From contig NZ_PJME01000045.1 of the NCBI RefSeq assembly GCF_002954775.1, positions 1 to 64,000 on the forward strand: a stretch of DNA of 64,000 nucleotides, given 5' to 3'. The position numbers were made by a program, and so were the translations under genes. Source of the DNA: Streptomyces geranii. Lineage in GTDB: Bacteria; Actinomycetota; Actinomycetes; Streptomycetales; Streptomycetaceae. Below, one piece after another: positions 33,707 through 41,572 of the stretch. Position 1 is the stretch's first letter, and every line of letters begins with the position of its first letter. The notes under the pieces are model-generated. The model saw only the letters and a program-made list of their open reading frames with translations. It was not told where the DNA came from and did not search any database.

Positions 33707-33745
33707 GCGACCGCCTCCCCACCCGTACGGAGGGGAGGCGGTCGC
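33707..33745 (-). terminator. Hairpin between argG and argH
   Basis: Perfect 14-bp stem GCGACCGCCTCCCC / GGGGAGGCGGTCGC with an 11-base loop, starting 23 nt after the argG stop. As argH follows on the same strand, it may be a partial terminator or a processing/stability structure. Confidence 0.7.
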
Positions 33746-33768
33746 GAACAACCGTATCGGTTACGGCA

Positions 33769-34962
33769 CTACGCCTGGTCGCGCTTGGCCGCGATCTTCG
33801 ACGACAGGCTGTAGATGTCGATGAAGCCCTTGGCCGCGGCCTGGTCGAACGTGTCGCCCGTGTCGTACGTGGCGAGGTTGAAGTCGTAGAGGGAGGTGTC
33901 CGAGCGCCGGCCCGTGACCACCGCGCGACCGCCGTGCAGGGTCATCCGGACATCGCCGTTGACGTGCTGGTTGGCCTCGTTGATGAAGCCGTCCAGGGCG
34001 CGCTTGAGCGGGGAGAACCACTGGCCGTCGTAGACCAGCTCGCCCCAGCGCTGCTCGACCTGCCGCTTGTAGCGGGCCAGTTCGCGCTCGACCGTGACGT
34101 TCTCCAGCTCCTGGTGGGCCGTGATCAGGGCGATCGCGCCCGGAGCCTCGTACACCTCACGGGACTTGATGCCGACGAGGCGGTCCTCGACCATGTCGAT
34201 CCGGCCGATGCCCTGGGCGCCGGCCCGCTCGTTGAGCTGCTGGATCGCCTGGAGGACGGAGACGGGCTTGCCGTCGATCGCGACCGGGACGCCCTCCTGG
34301 AAGGTCACGACGACCTCGTCGGCCTCGCGCTGCTCGGCCGGGTTCGAGGTGTACTCGTAGATGTCCTCGATCGGGGCGTTCCAGATGTCCTCCAGGAAGC
34401 CCGTCTCGACCGCGCGCCCGAAGACGTTCTGGTCGATGGAGTACGGGGACTTCTTGGTGGTGGCGATCGGGAGCTGCTTCTCCTCGCAGAAGGCGATCGC
34501 CTTGTCGCGGGTCATCGCGTAGTCACGGACCGGGGCGATGCACTTGAGGTCGGGGGCGAGGGCGACGATGCCGGCCTCGAACCGCACCTGGTCGTTGCCC
34601 TTGCCGGTGCAGCCGTGGGCGACCGTGGTCGCGCCGTGCTTCTGGGCGGCGGCGACGAGGTGCTTGACGATCGTCGGCCGGGAGAGGGCGGAGACCAGCG
34701 GGTAGCGGTCCATGTAGAGGGCGTTGGCCTTGATCGCGGGGAGGCAGTACTCCTCGGCGAACTCGTCCCGGGCGTCGGCCACTTCGGCCTCGACCGCGCC
34801 GCACGCGAGGGCGCGCTTGCGGATGACGTCCAGGTCCTCGCCGCCCTGGCCGACATCGACCGCGACCGCGATGACCTCGGCGCCCGTCTCCTCGGCGATC
34901 CAGCCGATGGCGACGGAGGTGTCCAGACCGCCTGAGTAGGCGAGTACGACGCGCTCGGTCAC
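33769..34962 (-). CDS. argG: Argininosuccinate synthase
   Basis: A 397-residue enzyme joining citrulline and aspartate with ATP. The pyrophosphatase loop is VLAYSGGLDTSVAIGW at the N-terminus; HGCTGKGNDQVRFE and SPYSIDQNVFGRAVE are the citrulline/aspartate-binding blocks. GTG at 34962 has AGGAG in front. The promoter with overlapping ARG boxes lies just upstream, so ArgR should repress it when arginine is plentiful. Confidence 0.97.
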   Translation of the reverse strand: MTERVVLAYSGGLDTSVAIGWIAEETGAEVIAVAVDVGQGGEDLDVIRKRALACGAVEAEVADARDEFAEEYCLPAIKANALYMDRYPLVSALSRPTIVKHLVAAAQKHGATTVAHGCTGKGNDQVRFEAGIVALAPDLKCIAPVRDYAMTRDKAIAFCEEKQLPIATTKKSPYSIDQNVFGRAVETGFLEDIWNAPIEDIYEYTSNPAEQREADEVVVTFQEGVPVAIDGKPVSVLQAIQQLNERAGAQGIGRIDMVEDRLVGIKSREVYEAPGAIALITAHQELENVTVERELARYKRQVEQRWGELVYDGQWFSPLKRALDGFINEANQHVNGDVRMTLHGGRAVVTGRRSDTSLYDFNLATYDTGDTFDQAAAKGFIDIYSLSSKIAAKRDQA

Positions 34963-34992
34963 GGGTTTTCTCCTCACAGTGCATTCGCTGAC

Positions 34993-35028
34993 ATGCATGA
35001 GTATGCAGCACTCTGCATGGTTCGTCAA
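34993..35028 (-). promoter_or_regulatory. argG promoter overlapped by two ARG boxes
   Basis: On the minus strand TTGACG (35023-35028) and CATACT (35000-35005) are spaced by 17 bases. Two palindromes overlie them: TGCAT-GAGT-ATGCA (34994-35007) and ATGCAG-CACT-CTGCAT (35003-35018). They have the form of ArgR-binding ARG boxes and would block polymerase directly. Confidence 0.8.
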
Positions 35029-35170
35029 TCTCGGAAAATTTTCCTGTGGATGTTTGACGAGCGCTTGAACACTCGAAACCGCTTACCCGTACCTGTGATC
35101 GACGCAGGCGCCGCGTCCGTAAAGCGAGTGGAACCACGCAGCCACCCCCTGACCCGAGTGAGGCATCCGC

Positions 35171-36022
35171 ATGTCCAGGGCTCTTCCGAAGTACAACAAG
35201 CGTCGTGTGGGCATCATCGGCGGCGCCGCCGCAGTGGCTCTGTCCGGTGCGATCGTCGCCGGCTCCGCCCTTGCCGGGGAAACGTCCAAGAGCAACACCA
35301 CGGCGCAGGCGACCACCAAGGCCGCCGTCCCGACGGTGAACTGCCCGGCGGTCGCGAACAGACTGCCCGCGATCCCCGCGTCCGCGAAGGCCGAGGTCGA
35401 CCGCAACCTCGCCCTCCTCAACACGCAGATCGCCGAGGCGAACAAGCGCATCGTCGACACCCAGGGCCAGGGCGGCCCCAACTTCATCGCGAACGCGATC
35501 ACCGGTCCGCTCAAGGACAAGCGCGTGGCGACCATCAACCGCATCGCCACCGCCATCGGCCGCACGGCCGCCAAGCCGGTCGGTCTCGACGCGCTGGCCC
35601 CCTGCACCCTCAACAACGCGGCCGGCGGCGCGGCTGCCGCGACTCCGGCCGCGACGCCGACCCAGGCGGCCGGGAACACCGGCAACGCGGGGAACACCGG
35701 CAACGCCGGGAACACGGGCAACGCAGGCGTCGGCACCTTCAGCTGCCCGGACGTGGCCTCGCGTCTGCCCGCGATCCCGGCGTCGGCGAAGGCCGAGGTC
35801 GACCGCAACCTGGCCCTGCTGAACACGCAGATCCAGGAGGCCAACGCCCGGCTCGTGAGCACCCAGGGCCAGGGCGGCCCCAACTTCGTCCAGAACGCGA
35901 TCGCCGGCCCGCTCAAGGACAAGCGCGTGGCCACCATCAACCGCATCGCCACCGCCATCGGCCGCACGGCCGCCAAGCCGACCGGCCTGGACTCCCTGGC
36001 TGCCTGCACGCTCACCAAGTGA
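35171..36022 (+). CDS. Secreted protein with two near-identical domains
   Basis: A 283-residue exported protein. A signal peptide (RRVGIIGGAAAVALSGAIVAGSALAG) precedes two about 90-residue domains that are almost the same: CPAVANRLPAIPASAKAEVD and CPDVASRLPAIPASAKAEVD begin them, and each ends ...LAPCTL or ...LAACTL. Each domain has one Cys at either end, suggesting one disulfide each. Between them is a GNTGNAG-repeat linker. Both are mostly helical, with LALLNTQI and GPLKDKRVATINRIATAIGR shared. No family recognised. It is probably an extracellular or cell-wall protein. Confidence 0.85.
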   Translation: MSRALPKYNKRRVGIIGGAAAVALSGAIVAGSALAGETSKSNTTAQATTKAAVPTVNCPAVANRLPAIPASAKAEVDRNLALLNTQIAEANKRIVDTQGQGGPNFIANAITGPLKDKRVATINRIATAIGRTAAKPVGLDALAPCTLNNAAGGAAAATPAATPTQAAGNTGNAGNTGNAGNTGNAGVGTFSCPDVASRLPAIPASAKAEVDRNLALLNTQIQEANARLVSTQGQGGPNFVQNAIAGPLKDKRVATINRIATAIGRTAAKPTGLDSLAACTLTK

Positions 36023-36036
36023 CGTGACAGGCACCG

Positions 36037-36072
36037 TGGCCGCCCCGATGCAAGCGCCGGCCGGGGCGGCCA
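36037..36072 (+). terminator. Terminator after the two-domain secreted protein
   Basis: TGGCCGCCCC (36037-36046) pairs perfectly with GGGGCGGCCA (36063-36072), 14 nt after the stop codon. Confidence 0.65.
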
Positions 36073-36156
36073 TGGTTCCTGTTCAGCCACTGGCACAGGG
36101 ACACAGGCGCGTAAAAGCTTAGACAGGTGAACGACTTTCCCCGACAATAGTTAGTC

Positions 36157-36744
36157 ATGGGAAAGACCTACGACCGCATCGACGGCCGCCTCCGTACGTT
36201 CATCGAGGCGCAGCCCCTCTTCTTCACCGCGACCGCCCCGCTCTCCGGCGACGGCACGGTCAACCTCTCCCCCAAGGGGCTCAAGGGCTCCTTCGTGATC
36301 CTCGACGAGCGAGCCGTCGCCTATCTCGACTTCGCGGGCAGCAACGCCGAGACCGTCGCGCATCTGCGCGAGAACGGCCGGATCACCCTGATGTGGTGCG
36401 CCTTCGAGGGCCCGCCGAACATCGTCCGGCTGCACGGCCGCGGTGAGCCGGTCTTCCGTGACGACCCGCGCTTCCCCGAACTCCTCGCCCGCTTCCCGGA
36501 CATCGACGCCGGCGATCACGGGCTGCGGGCGATCATCGTCGTACGGGCCGAGGCCGTCCGGGACAGCTGTGGCTACGCGGTGCCCCTCATGTCGTACGAC
36601 GGCGACCGCGACCTGCACGGCAGGCGCTTCGCGCGTGAGGACGACGCCTCGCTGAGCGCCTACTTCGAGAAGAAGGACCACATCGCGACGAGCCTGGACG
36701 GCCTACCCGGGCTGCCGTTGCCGCTCCCGCCCAGTACGGTCTGA
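36157..36744 (+). CDS. Pyridoxamine 5'-phosphate oxidase-fold protein
   Basis: A 195-residue protein with the split-barrel flavin-binding fold of the PNPOx family. Features: FIEAQPLFFTATAPLSGDGTVNLSPKGL, the AYLDFAGSNAETVAHLRENGRITLMWCAFEG block and RLHGRGE. The arrangement matches PNPOx-like proteins that bind FMN or F420 rather than PdxH itself, so B6 synthesis is unlikely. Substrate unknown. Three bases separate it from the next start, suggesting co-transcription. Confidence 0.83.
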   Translation: MGKTYDRIDGRLRTFIEAQPLFFTATAPLSGDGTVNLSPKGLKGSFVILDERAVAYLDFAGSNAETVAHLRENGRITLMWCAFEGPPNIVRLHGRGEPVFRDDPRFPELLARFPDIDAGDHGLRAIIVVRAEAVRDSCGYAVPLMSYDGDRDLHGRRFAREDDASLSAYFEKKDHIATSLDGLPGLPLPLPPSTV

Positions 36745-36747
36745 GCC

Positions 36748-37452
36748 ATGCGCCCCGGAGCCGCCGTCGTCCTCGCGTCCGCGTCCCTTCTCGTCCTCGC
36801 CGCCGGGGTCCCTCCCACGGCCGCGCCCCCGCTGCCCGCCCGGCTGGCCGACACGGGCGGCGGCACCCAGCTGATCACCGCTCAGGCGCCGGACGCCAAG
36901 GCGACCTCGGGGACGCTCACCTGGTGGGACCTGCGCGACGGACGGTGGACGAAGGCCGGTTCCGCGCCCGCCCGCTTCGGGGCGAACGGGCTCGTCGAGG
37001 GCGCCGCCCGCAAGCAGGGCACGAACACCACTCCGACCGGGCTGTACGACCTCCCGTACGCCTTCGGCATCAAGTCGGCGCCGGCCGGTACCGAAGTCAC
37101 CTACCGGCCTGTGCGGCAGAACTCCTGGTGGTGTCAGGACAACGACTCGCGCTCCTACAACCGCTGGACCGAGCCCCGCCCCGCCGACTGCCGGGCCGCC
37201 GAGTCCGAGCACCTGATCTCGTACACCGAGCAGTACGCGCACGCGTACGTCATCGGTTTCAACTACGCCCAGCCGGTGCGCAAGCGCGGTGCGGGGATTT
37301 TCCTGCACGTCAACGGGCGTGCGGCGACCGCCGGTTGTGTGTCCGTGTCCGCGGCGGCGATGCGGGCGGTCCTGGCCTGGGCGGAGCCGGACCGACGGCC
37401 GCACATCGCGATCGGTACGACGGGCGGGCCGACGGCGATCACCCGTTACTGA
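36748..37452 (+). CDS. Secreted L,D-transpeptidase-family (YkuD) protein
   Basis: A 234-residue exported protein. The signal peptide covers about residues 1-28. The YkuD-type catalytic motif is HVNGRAATAGCVSVS near residue 200, with His and the nucleophilic Cys in the usual spacing; GTNTTPTGLYDLPYAFG is the conserved substrate-loop block. L,D-transpeptidases crosslink peptidoglycan stem peptides at diaminopimelate. The protein lacks the usual N-terminal Ig/CAP domains, so a narrower role is possible. Confidence 0.85.
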   Translation: MRPGAAVVLASASLLVLAAGVPPTAAPPLPARLADTGGGTQLITAQAPDAKATSGTLTWWDLRDGRWTKAGSAPARFGANGLVEGAARKQGTNTTPTGLYDLPYAFGIKSAPAGTEVTYRPVRQNSWWCQDNDSRSYNRWTEPRPADCRAAESEHLISYTEQYAHAYVIGFNYAQPVRKRGAGIFLHVNGRAATAGCVSVSAAAMRAVLAWAEPDRRPHIAIGTTGGPTAITRY

Positions 37453-37627
37453 ACACGCTGCCGAGCACGCTCCTGAGCGTCACGCGGCTCCTCTGAGCGC
37501 GCGTTACCGACCGTCACACCTGTTGTCTGTGGACTCCGTGCGGCACTGAACACTCAGCGGCCGTGGCACGTATGGAAGGGCCAAGGGGCCAAGCCTCTCG
37601 ACTAGACCCCGTCCCACGGAGGAACCC

Positions 37628-39010
37628 GTGACCACCACGATCCAAGGCGGACGTGCCGCGCGGCGCCAGACGATGCGCAGCATCCGGCCCAAACGCTCCC
37701 CCGCCGTCCCGCTGCTGCTCGCCGTGGCGGCGGGCGCGGCCGGGGTGATCTGGCTCTGGTGGAGCAACACCCCGTCCCTCGCCGACACCACCGCCCAGAT
37801 CATCGCGGCGGGCCGGATCACCGGTCTGCTCGGCGGCTACCTGATGGCACTGGTCGTACTCCAGATGGCACGGGTGCCCGCGCTGGAGCGCCGGGTCGGC
37901 TCGGACCGGGTGGCGCGCTGGCACGCGATGAGCGGCCGGTACACGCTCTGCCTGGTCGTGGCACATGTCGTCCTGATCATGTACGGGTACGCGCTCCAGG
38001 CCGGGAACACCTTCGGCGACATCGTCCAGCAGACGGTCGACTCGGTGAACCAGCTGCCCGACATGGGCAAGGCGGCGATCGGCACGGGCATCCTGGTGTT
38101 CATCGGGCTCATCTCGATCGGCCCGGTGCGGCGGATGATCCCGTACGACCTCTGGTACCACGTGCACCTGCTGACGTACGCGGCGACCTTCCTCACCTTC
38201 TGGCACCAGCTCTCCACGGGCAACGAGTTCGTCGTCGAACCGGCCGCGAAGACCGCCTGGTACGCGCTGTACGGCTCGGTGACCGCGCTGGTCATCTGGT
38301 ACCGCATCCTCACGCCGATCCGGCTGAACATGCGGCACCGGCTGAAGGTCGAGGCGGTCATCGAGGAGACCCCGGGCATCGTGTCCGTGCTGATGAGCGG
38401 CAAGAAGCTGCACCGCATGGGCGCGGAGGCGGGCCAGTTCTTCCGCTGGCGCTTCCTGGCCCCGGGTATGCGGTTCAGCTCGCACCCGTACTCCCTGTCG
38501 GCGGCCCCCCGCCCCAACATGCTGCGCATCACCGTGAAGGCGATCGGCGACCACAGCTCGGCCCTGCGCGAACTGGAGCCCGGCACCCGGGTGTGGGCCG
38601 AGGGCCCGTACGGCGCCCTGACCGCCGCCAAGCGCAGCAAGGGCAAGGTGCTGCTGGTCGCGGGCGGTGTCGGTATCACCCCGATGCGCGCCCTGTTCGA
38701 GACCCTGCCCGGCGCGGCGGGCGACCTCACCCTTCTCTACCGGGCCAACAGCACCCAGGACCTGGCCCTCTGGGACGAACTGGCGGGTATCGCCAATGAG
38801 CGCGGCGCCCGCCTGATGTACGCGGTCAACAGCCCCGACGGAGAGCGCCCGGACATCTCGCCGGAGTCGCTGCGCCGGAAGCTGCCGGACATCGACGAGC
38901 ACGACGTCTTCATGTGCGGGCCGCCCGGCTTCGCGCAGGGCGTCTACGAGGCATTGCGCGGCGCGGGTGTTCCGGCGCGTCGTATCCACCACGAGTCGTT
39001 CGAGATGTGA
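37628..39010 (+). CDS. Ferric-reductase-like membrane flavoprotein
   Basis: A 460-residue electron-transfer protein. The first about 230 residues have six helices of the ferric-reductase-like transmembrane domain with paired histidines (RWHAMSGRYTLCLVVAHVVL; YHVHLLTYAATFLTFWH) for two hemes. The C-terminal half is a ferredoxin-reductase module: FAD site HPYSLSAAP, NAD(P) site GGVGITPMRALF and CGPPGF. It should carry electrons from cytoplasmic NAD(P)H across the membrane. GTG at 37628 follows GGAGG. It is followed in the same operon by a triple FMN-binding protein and ApbE, its likely acceptor and flavinyl transferase. Confidence 0.9.
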   Translation: MTTTIQGGRAARRQTMRSIRPKRSPAVPLLLAVAAGAAGVIWLWWSNTPSLADTTAQIIAAGRITGLLGGYLMALVVLQMARVPALERRVGSDRVARWHAMSGRYTLCLVVAHVVLIMYGYALQAGNTFGDIVQQTVDSVNQLPDMGKAAIGTGILVFIGLISIGPVRRMIPYDLWYHVHLLTYAATFLTFWHQLSTGNEFVVEPAAKTAWYALYGSVTALVIWYRILTPIRLNMRHRLKVEAVIEETPGIVSVLMSGKKLHRMGAEAGQFFRWRFLAPGMRFSSHPYSLSAAPRPNMLRITVKAIGDHSSALRELEPGTRVWAEGPYGALTAAKRSKGKVLLVAGGVGITPMRALFETLPGAAGDLTLLYRANSTQDLALWDELAGIANERGARLMYAVNSPDGERPDISPESLRRKLPDIDEHDVFMCGPPGFAQGVYEALRGAGVPARRIHHESFEM

Positions 39011-39029
39011 GCGACAGGAGCCAGGAGCG

Positions 39030-40163
39030 ATGAAGAAGAGTCACCCCTTTCGGCGTGTGATGCTCGCGAGCGCCGCCACAGTCTCCGGAATCGTGCTGCT
39101 GCTGACGCTGAAGCCGTCGTCGGACCCAGGGTCCGCCCAGGCGGCCGGCGCACTGCCCCAGCAGACGTCGGCGGCCCAGGAGTCGGCCCAGGGCGGTGCG
39201 ACCGCCAAGGACGGCACGTTCACCGGCGACGCGGTCGACACGCAGTACGGTCAGGTCCAGGTCCGCATCACGGTGGCCGGCGGGAAGATCACCAAGGCGG
39301 AGGCCGTCAAGGCTCCCAGCGGCGGCCAGAGCACCGCGATCTCCGGCAACGCCATCCCCAAGCTCAACGCCGAGGCCGTCGCCGCGAGCACCGCGGACAT
39401 CGACGCGATCTCCGGCGCCTCCTACACCAGCGCGGGCTACGGCAAGTCGCTGCAGTCCGCCCTGGACAAGGCCAGCGCGGGCACGGGCGCAGCCGCGGGC
39501 GGTGGCACGGCGCAGGCCGCCACGGTCACCGGCGACGCGGTGGACACGCAGTACGGCCAGGTCCAGGTTCGTATCACCGTGGCCGGCGGCAAGATCACCA
39601 AGGCGGAGGCCGTCAAGGCCCCCAGCGGCGGCCAGAGCACGACGATCTCCGGCAACGCGATCCCGAAGCTCAACGCGGCGGCGGTGGCGGCCGGTACCGC
39701 CGACATCGACGCGATCTCGGGCGCCAGCTACACCAGCGCCGGGTACAAGACGTCCCTGCAGTCCGCCCTGGACAAGGTCCCGGCCGCGGAGTCGGACCCG
39801 AGCACGGGTACGGGCGCGGAGGCAGGTGCGGCGGAGAGCGCCGCTCCGGCGACCAGTGCACCGGCGGCGGGAGGGGCGGTCTCCAACGGCGGTGGCACCT
39901 TCACCGGCAGCGTCGTCCAGACCGAGTACGGCCCGGTCCAGGTGCGGGTCACGCTGACCGACGGCCGGATCACCTCGGCGTCGGCGGTGCAGGCACCCAG
40001 CGGTGGCCGCAGCGACCAGATCTCCGGCGACGCGATCCCCAAGCTCAACGAGCAGGCGATCACGGTGGGCGACGGCGACATCGACGCGGTGTCGGGCGCC
40101 AGCTACACCAGCGCGGGCTACAAGGAGTCCCTCCAGTCGGCCCTGGACCAGGCCGGTGGTTGA
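39030..40163 (+). CDS. Exported protein with three FMN-binding domains
   Basis: A 377-residue protein with an N-terminal membrane anchor or signal (residues ~8-28) and three FMN_bind domains, each ending in SGASYTSAGY. The presumed flavinylated threonines are T133, T235 and T360. Domains 1 and 2 are almost identical, domain 3 is diverged; a Ala/Gly/Ser linker (about 250-290) precedes domain 3. FMN is attached through a phosphoester bond by ApbE. Three flavins in a row could relay electrons outside the membrane. ATG at 39030 with AGGAG upstream. Confidence 0.92.
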   Translation: MKKSHPFRRVMLASAATVSGIVLLLTLKPSSDPGSAQAAGALPQQTSAAQESAQGGATAKDGTFTGDAVDTQYGQVQVRITVAGGKITKAEAVKAPSGGQSTAISGNAIPKLNAEAVAASTADIDAISGASYTSAGYGKSLQSALDKASAGTGAAAGGGTAQAATVTGDAVDTQYGQVQVRITVAGGKITKAEAVKAPSGGQSTTISGNAIPKLNAAAVAAGTADIDAISGASYTSAGYKTSLQSALDKVPAAESDPSTGTGAEAGAAESAAPATSAPAAGGAVSNGGGTFTGSVVQTEYGPVQVRVTLTDGRITSASAVQAPSGGRSDQISGDAIPKLNEQAITVGDGDIDAVSGASYTSAGYKESLQSALDQAGG

Positions 40164-40944
40164 TCCCGCCGAAGCTCCCGTCGCGGTGCGTCATGCGGAG
40201 GAGGTCATGGGGACCGTCTTCTCTTTTGACGTCCGCGGCGGGGACCCGAGTGCGGTCGAGGCGGCTCTCGCCTCGGCCGTGGCCGGGCTGCACAAGGTCA
40301 ACGAGGTGTTCAGCACCTACCGGGAGAACAGCCAGATCTCCCGCCTCGCCCGCGGTGAGATCACCGTCGCCGACTGCGATCCGGAGGTCGCCGAGGTCCT
40401 CGACCTGTGCGCCGAGGCGGAGCGGGTGAGCGAGGGCTGGTTCAGCCACACCTACCAGGGCCAGATCGACCCGACGGGCCTGGTCAAGGGCTGGTCGGCG
40501 GAGCGCGCGGCCAGAACCCTGATGGCGGCGGGCGCGAGCGGAGTCAGCGTCAACGGCGCGGGCGACGTCCAGCTGTGCGGCGCCCCCGGCCCCCAACGCC
40601 CTTGGCGCGTAGGCGTGTCGGACCCGCTCCGCCCCGGCGGCCTGGCAGCGGTGGTCTCGGCGGCGGGCGCGGACGAGCTGGCGGTGGCCACCTCCGGCAC
40701 AGCGGAACGCGGCGCCCACATCGTCGACCCCCGCACCGGCAAGTCAGCGGTGACGGACCTGGTGGCGGTGACGGTCGTGGCCCCGAAGCTGACCTGGGCG
40801 GACGCCTGGGCGACGGCGGCCTTCGCGATGGGTTCGAGACAGGCGCTCAGCTGGCTGGAGTCCCTACCGGACGTGGAAGCACTGCTGATAACAGCGGGCG
40901 ACGAGGTCCGATGCACAGGCGGCCTAGCAAGACGACTGGGCTAA
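40156..40944 (+). CDS. apbE: FAD:protein FMN transferase
   Basis: A 262-residue ApbE, which cuts FAD and attaches FMN to threonine in SGA[ST]xT motifs. Blocks seen: MGTVFSFDVR, STYRENSQISRLARGE, DPTGLVKGWSAERAA, GVSVNGAGDVQLCG and the Mg-binding HIVDPRTGKSAVTDLV. No lipobox or signal is visible, so it may be cytoplasmic, unlike many Gram-negative ApbEs. GTG at 40156 overlaps the FMN-protein gene by eight bases; an ATG at 40207 would remove conserved sequence. Substrate is almost certainly the adjacent triple-domain protein. Confidence 0.92.
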   Translation: MVDPAEAPVAVRHAEEVMGTVFSFDVRGGDPSAVEAALASAVAGLHKVNEVFSTYRENSQISRLARGEITVADCDPEVAEVLDLCAEAERVSEGWFSHTYQGQIDPTGLVKGWSAERAARTLMAAGASGVSVNGAGDVQLCGAPGPQRPWRVGVSDPLRPGGLAAVVSAAGADELAVATSGTAERGAHIVDPRTGKSAVTDLVAVTVVAPKLTWADAWATAAFAMGSRQALSWLESLPDVEALLITAGDEVRCTGGLARRLG

Positions 40945-40955
40945 GGGGTCTTGCC

Positions 40956-40986
40956 TAGGGGCGCGGGGAACTGCGCGACAAGCCAC
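40956..40986 (+). repeat. Dispersed 3'-end element, copy 5
   Basis: TAGGGGCGCGGGGAACTGCG and onward, 11 nt after the apbE stop. This is the only copy that follows a plus-strand stop, and it is in plus orientation accordingly. Confidence 0.85.
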
Positions 40987-41014
40987 AGCGAACCCGCACC
41001 CGACAACGCAACCG

Positions 41015-41551
41015 TCAGTGGCTTTTCTGCGCCAACGCCAACAAGTGATCAGCCAGCGCCTGTCCCCCCAAGGGATCCCGACTGATCAACAGCAACGTGT
41101 CGTCCCCCGCGATGGTCCCCAAAATATCGTGCAGCTCAGCCTGATCGATCGACGACGCCAGGAACTGCGCGGCCCCCGGAGGGGTCCGCAGCACCACCAG
41201 ATTCGCAGAGGCCTCCGCGGAGATCAGCAACTCGGAGGACAGCCTCCGCATCCGCTCCTCCTTCGCCGACTCCCCCAGCGGAGCGCGCGGCGTACGGAAC
41301 CCACCCTCACTCGGCACCGCGTAGATCAGGTCGCCGTCGGTGTTACGGATCTTCACCGCGTTCAGTTCGTCCAGGTCCCTGGAGAGCGTCGCCTGAGTGA
41401 CGGTCAGCCCGTCATCGGCGAGCAGCTTCGCCAACTGACTCTGCGACCGCACCGGTTGCCGGTTGAGGATGTCCACGATCCGGCGGTGCCGTGCGGTACG
41501 GGTCTGCGGTACCGCAGGCCCCGCGTGGTCGTGTTCCTGGGCCTGCGTCAT
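41015..41551 (-). CDS. argR: Arginine repressor ArgR
   Basis: A 178-residue repressor. Winged HTH at about residues 20-85 (RHRRIVDILNRQPVRSQSQLAKLL, VTQATLSRDLDELNAVKI); C-terminal arginine-binding oligomerisation domain with LASSIDQAELHDILGTIAGDDTLLLISR. With arginine bound the hexamer grips ARG boxes. It is the last gene of argCJBDR, 21 bp after argD, so it is under its own control. Probable targets in this window are the argC and argG promoters. Confidence 0.96.
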   Translation of the reverse strand: MTQAQEHDHAGPAVPQTRTARHRRIVDILNRQPVRSQSQLAKLLADDGLTVTQATLSRDLDELNAVKIRNTDGDLIYAVPSEGGFRTPRAPLGESAKEERMRRLSSELLISAEASANLVVLRTPPGAAQFLASSIDQAELHDILGTIAGDDTLLLISRDPLGGQALADHLLALAQKSH

Positions 41552-41572
41552 CGTCGTCGTCTCATTCCCCGA

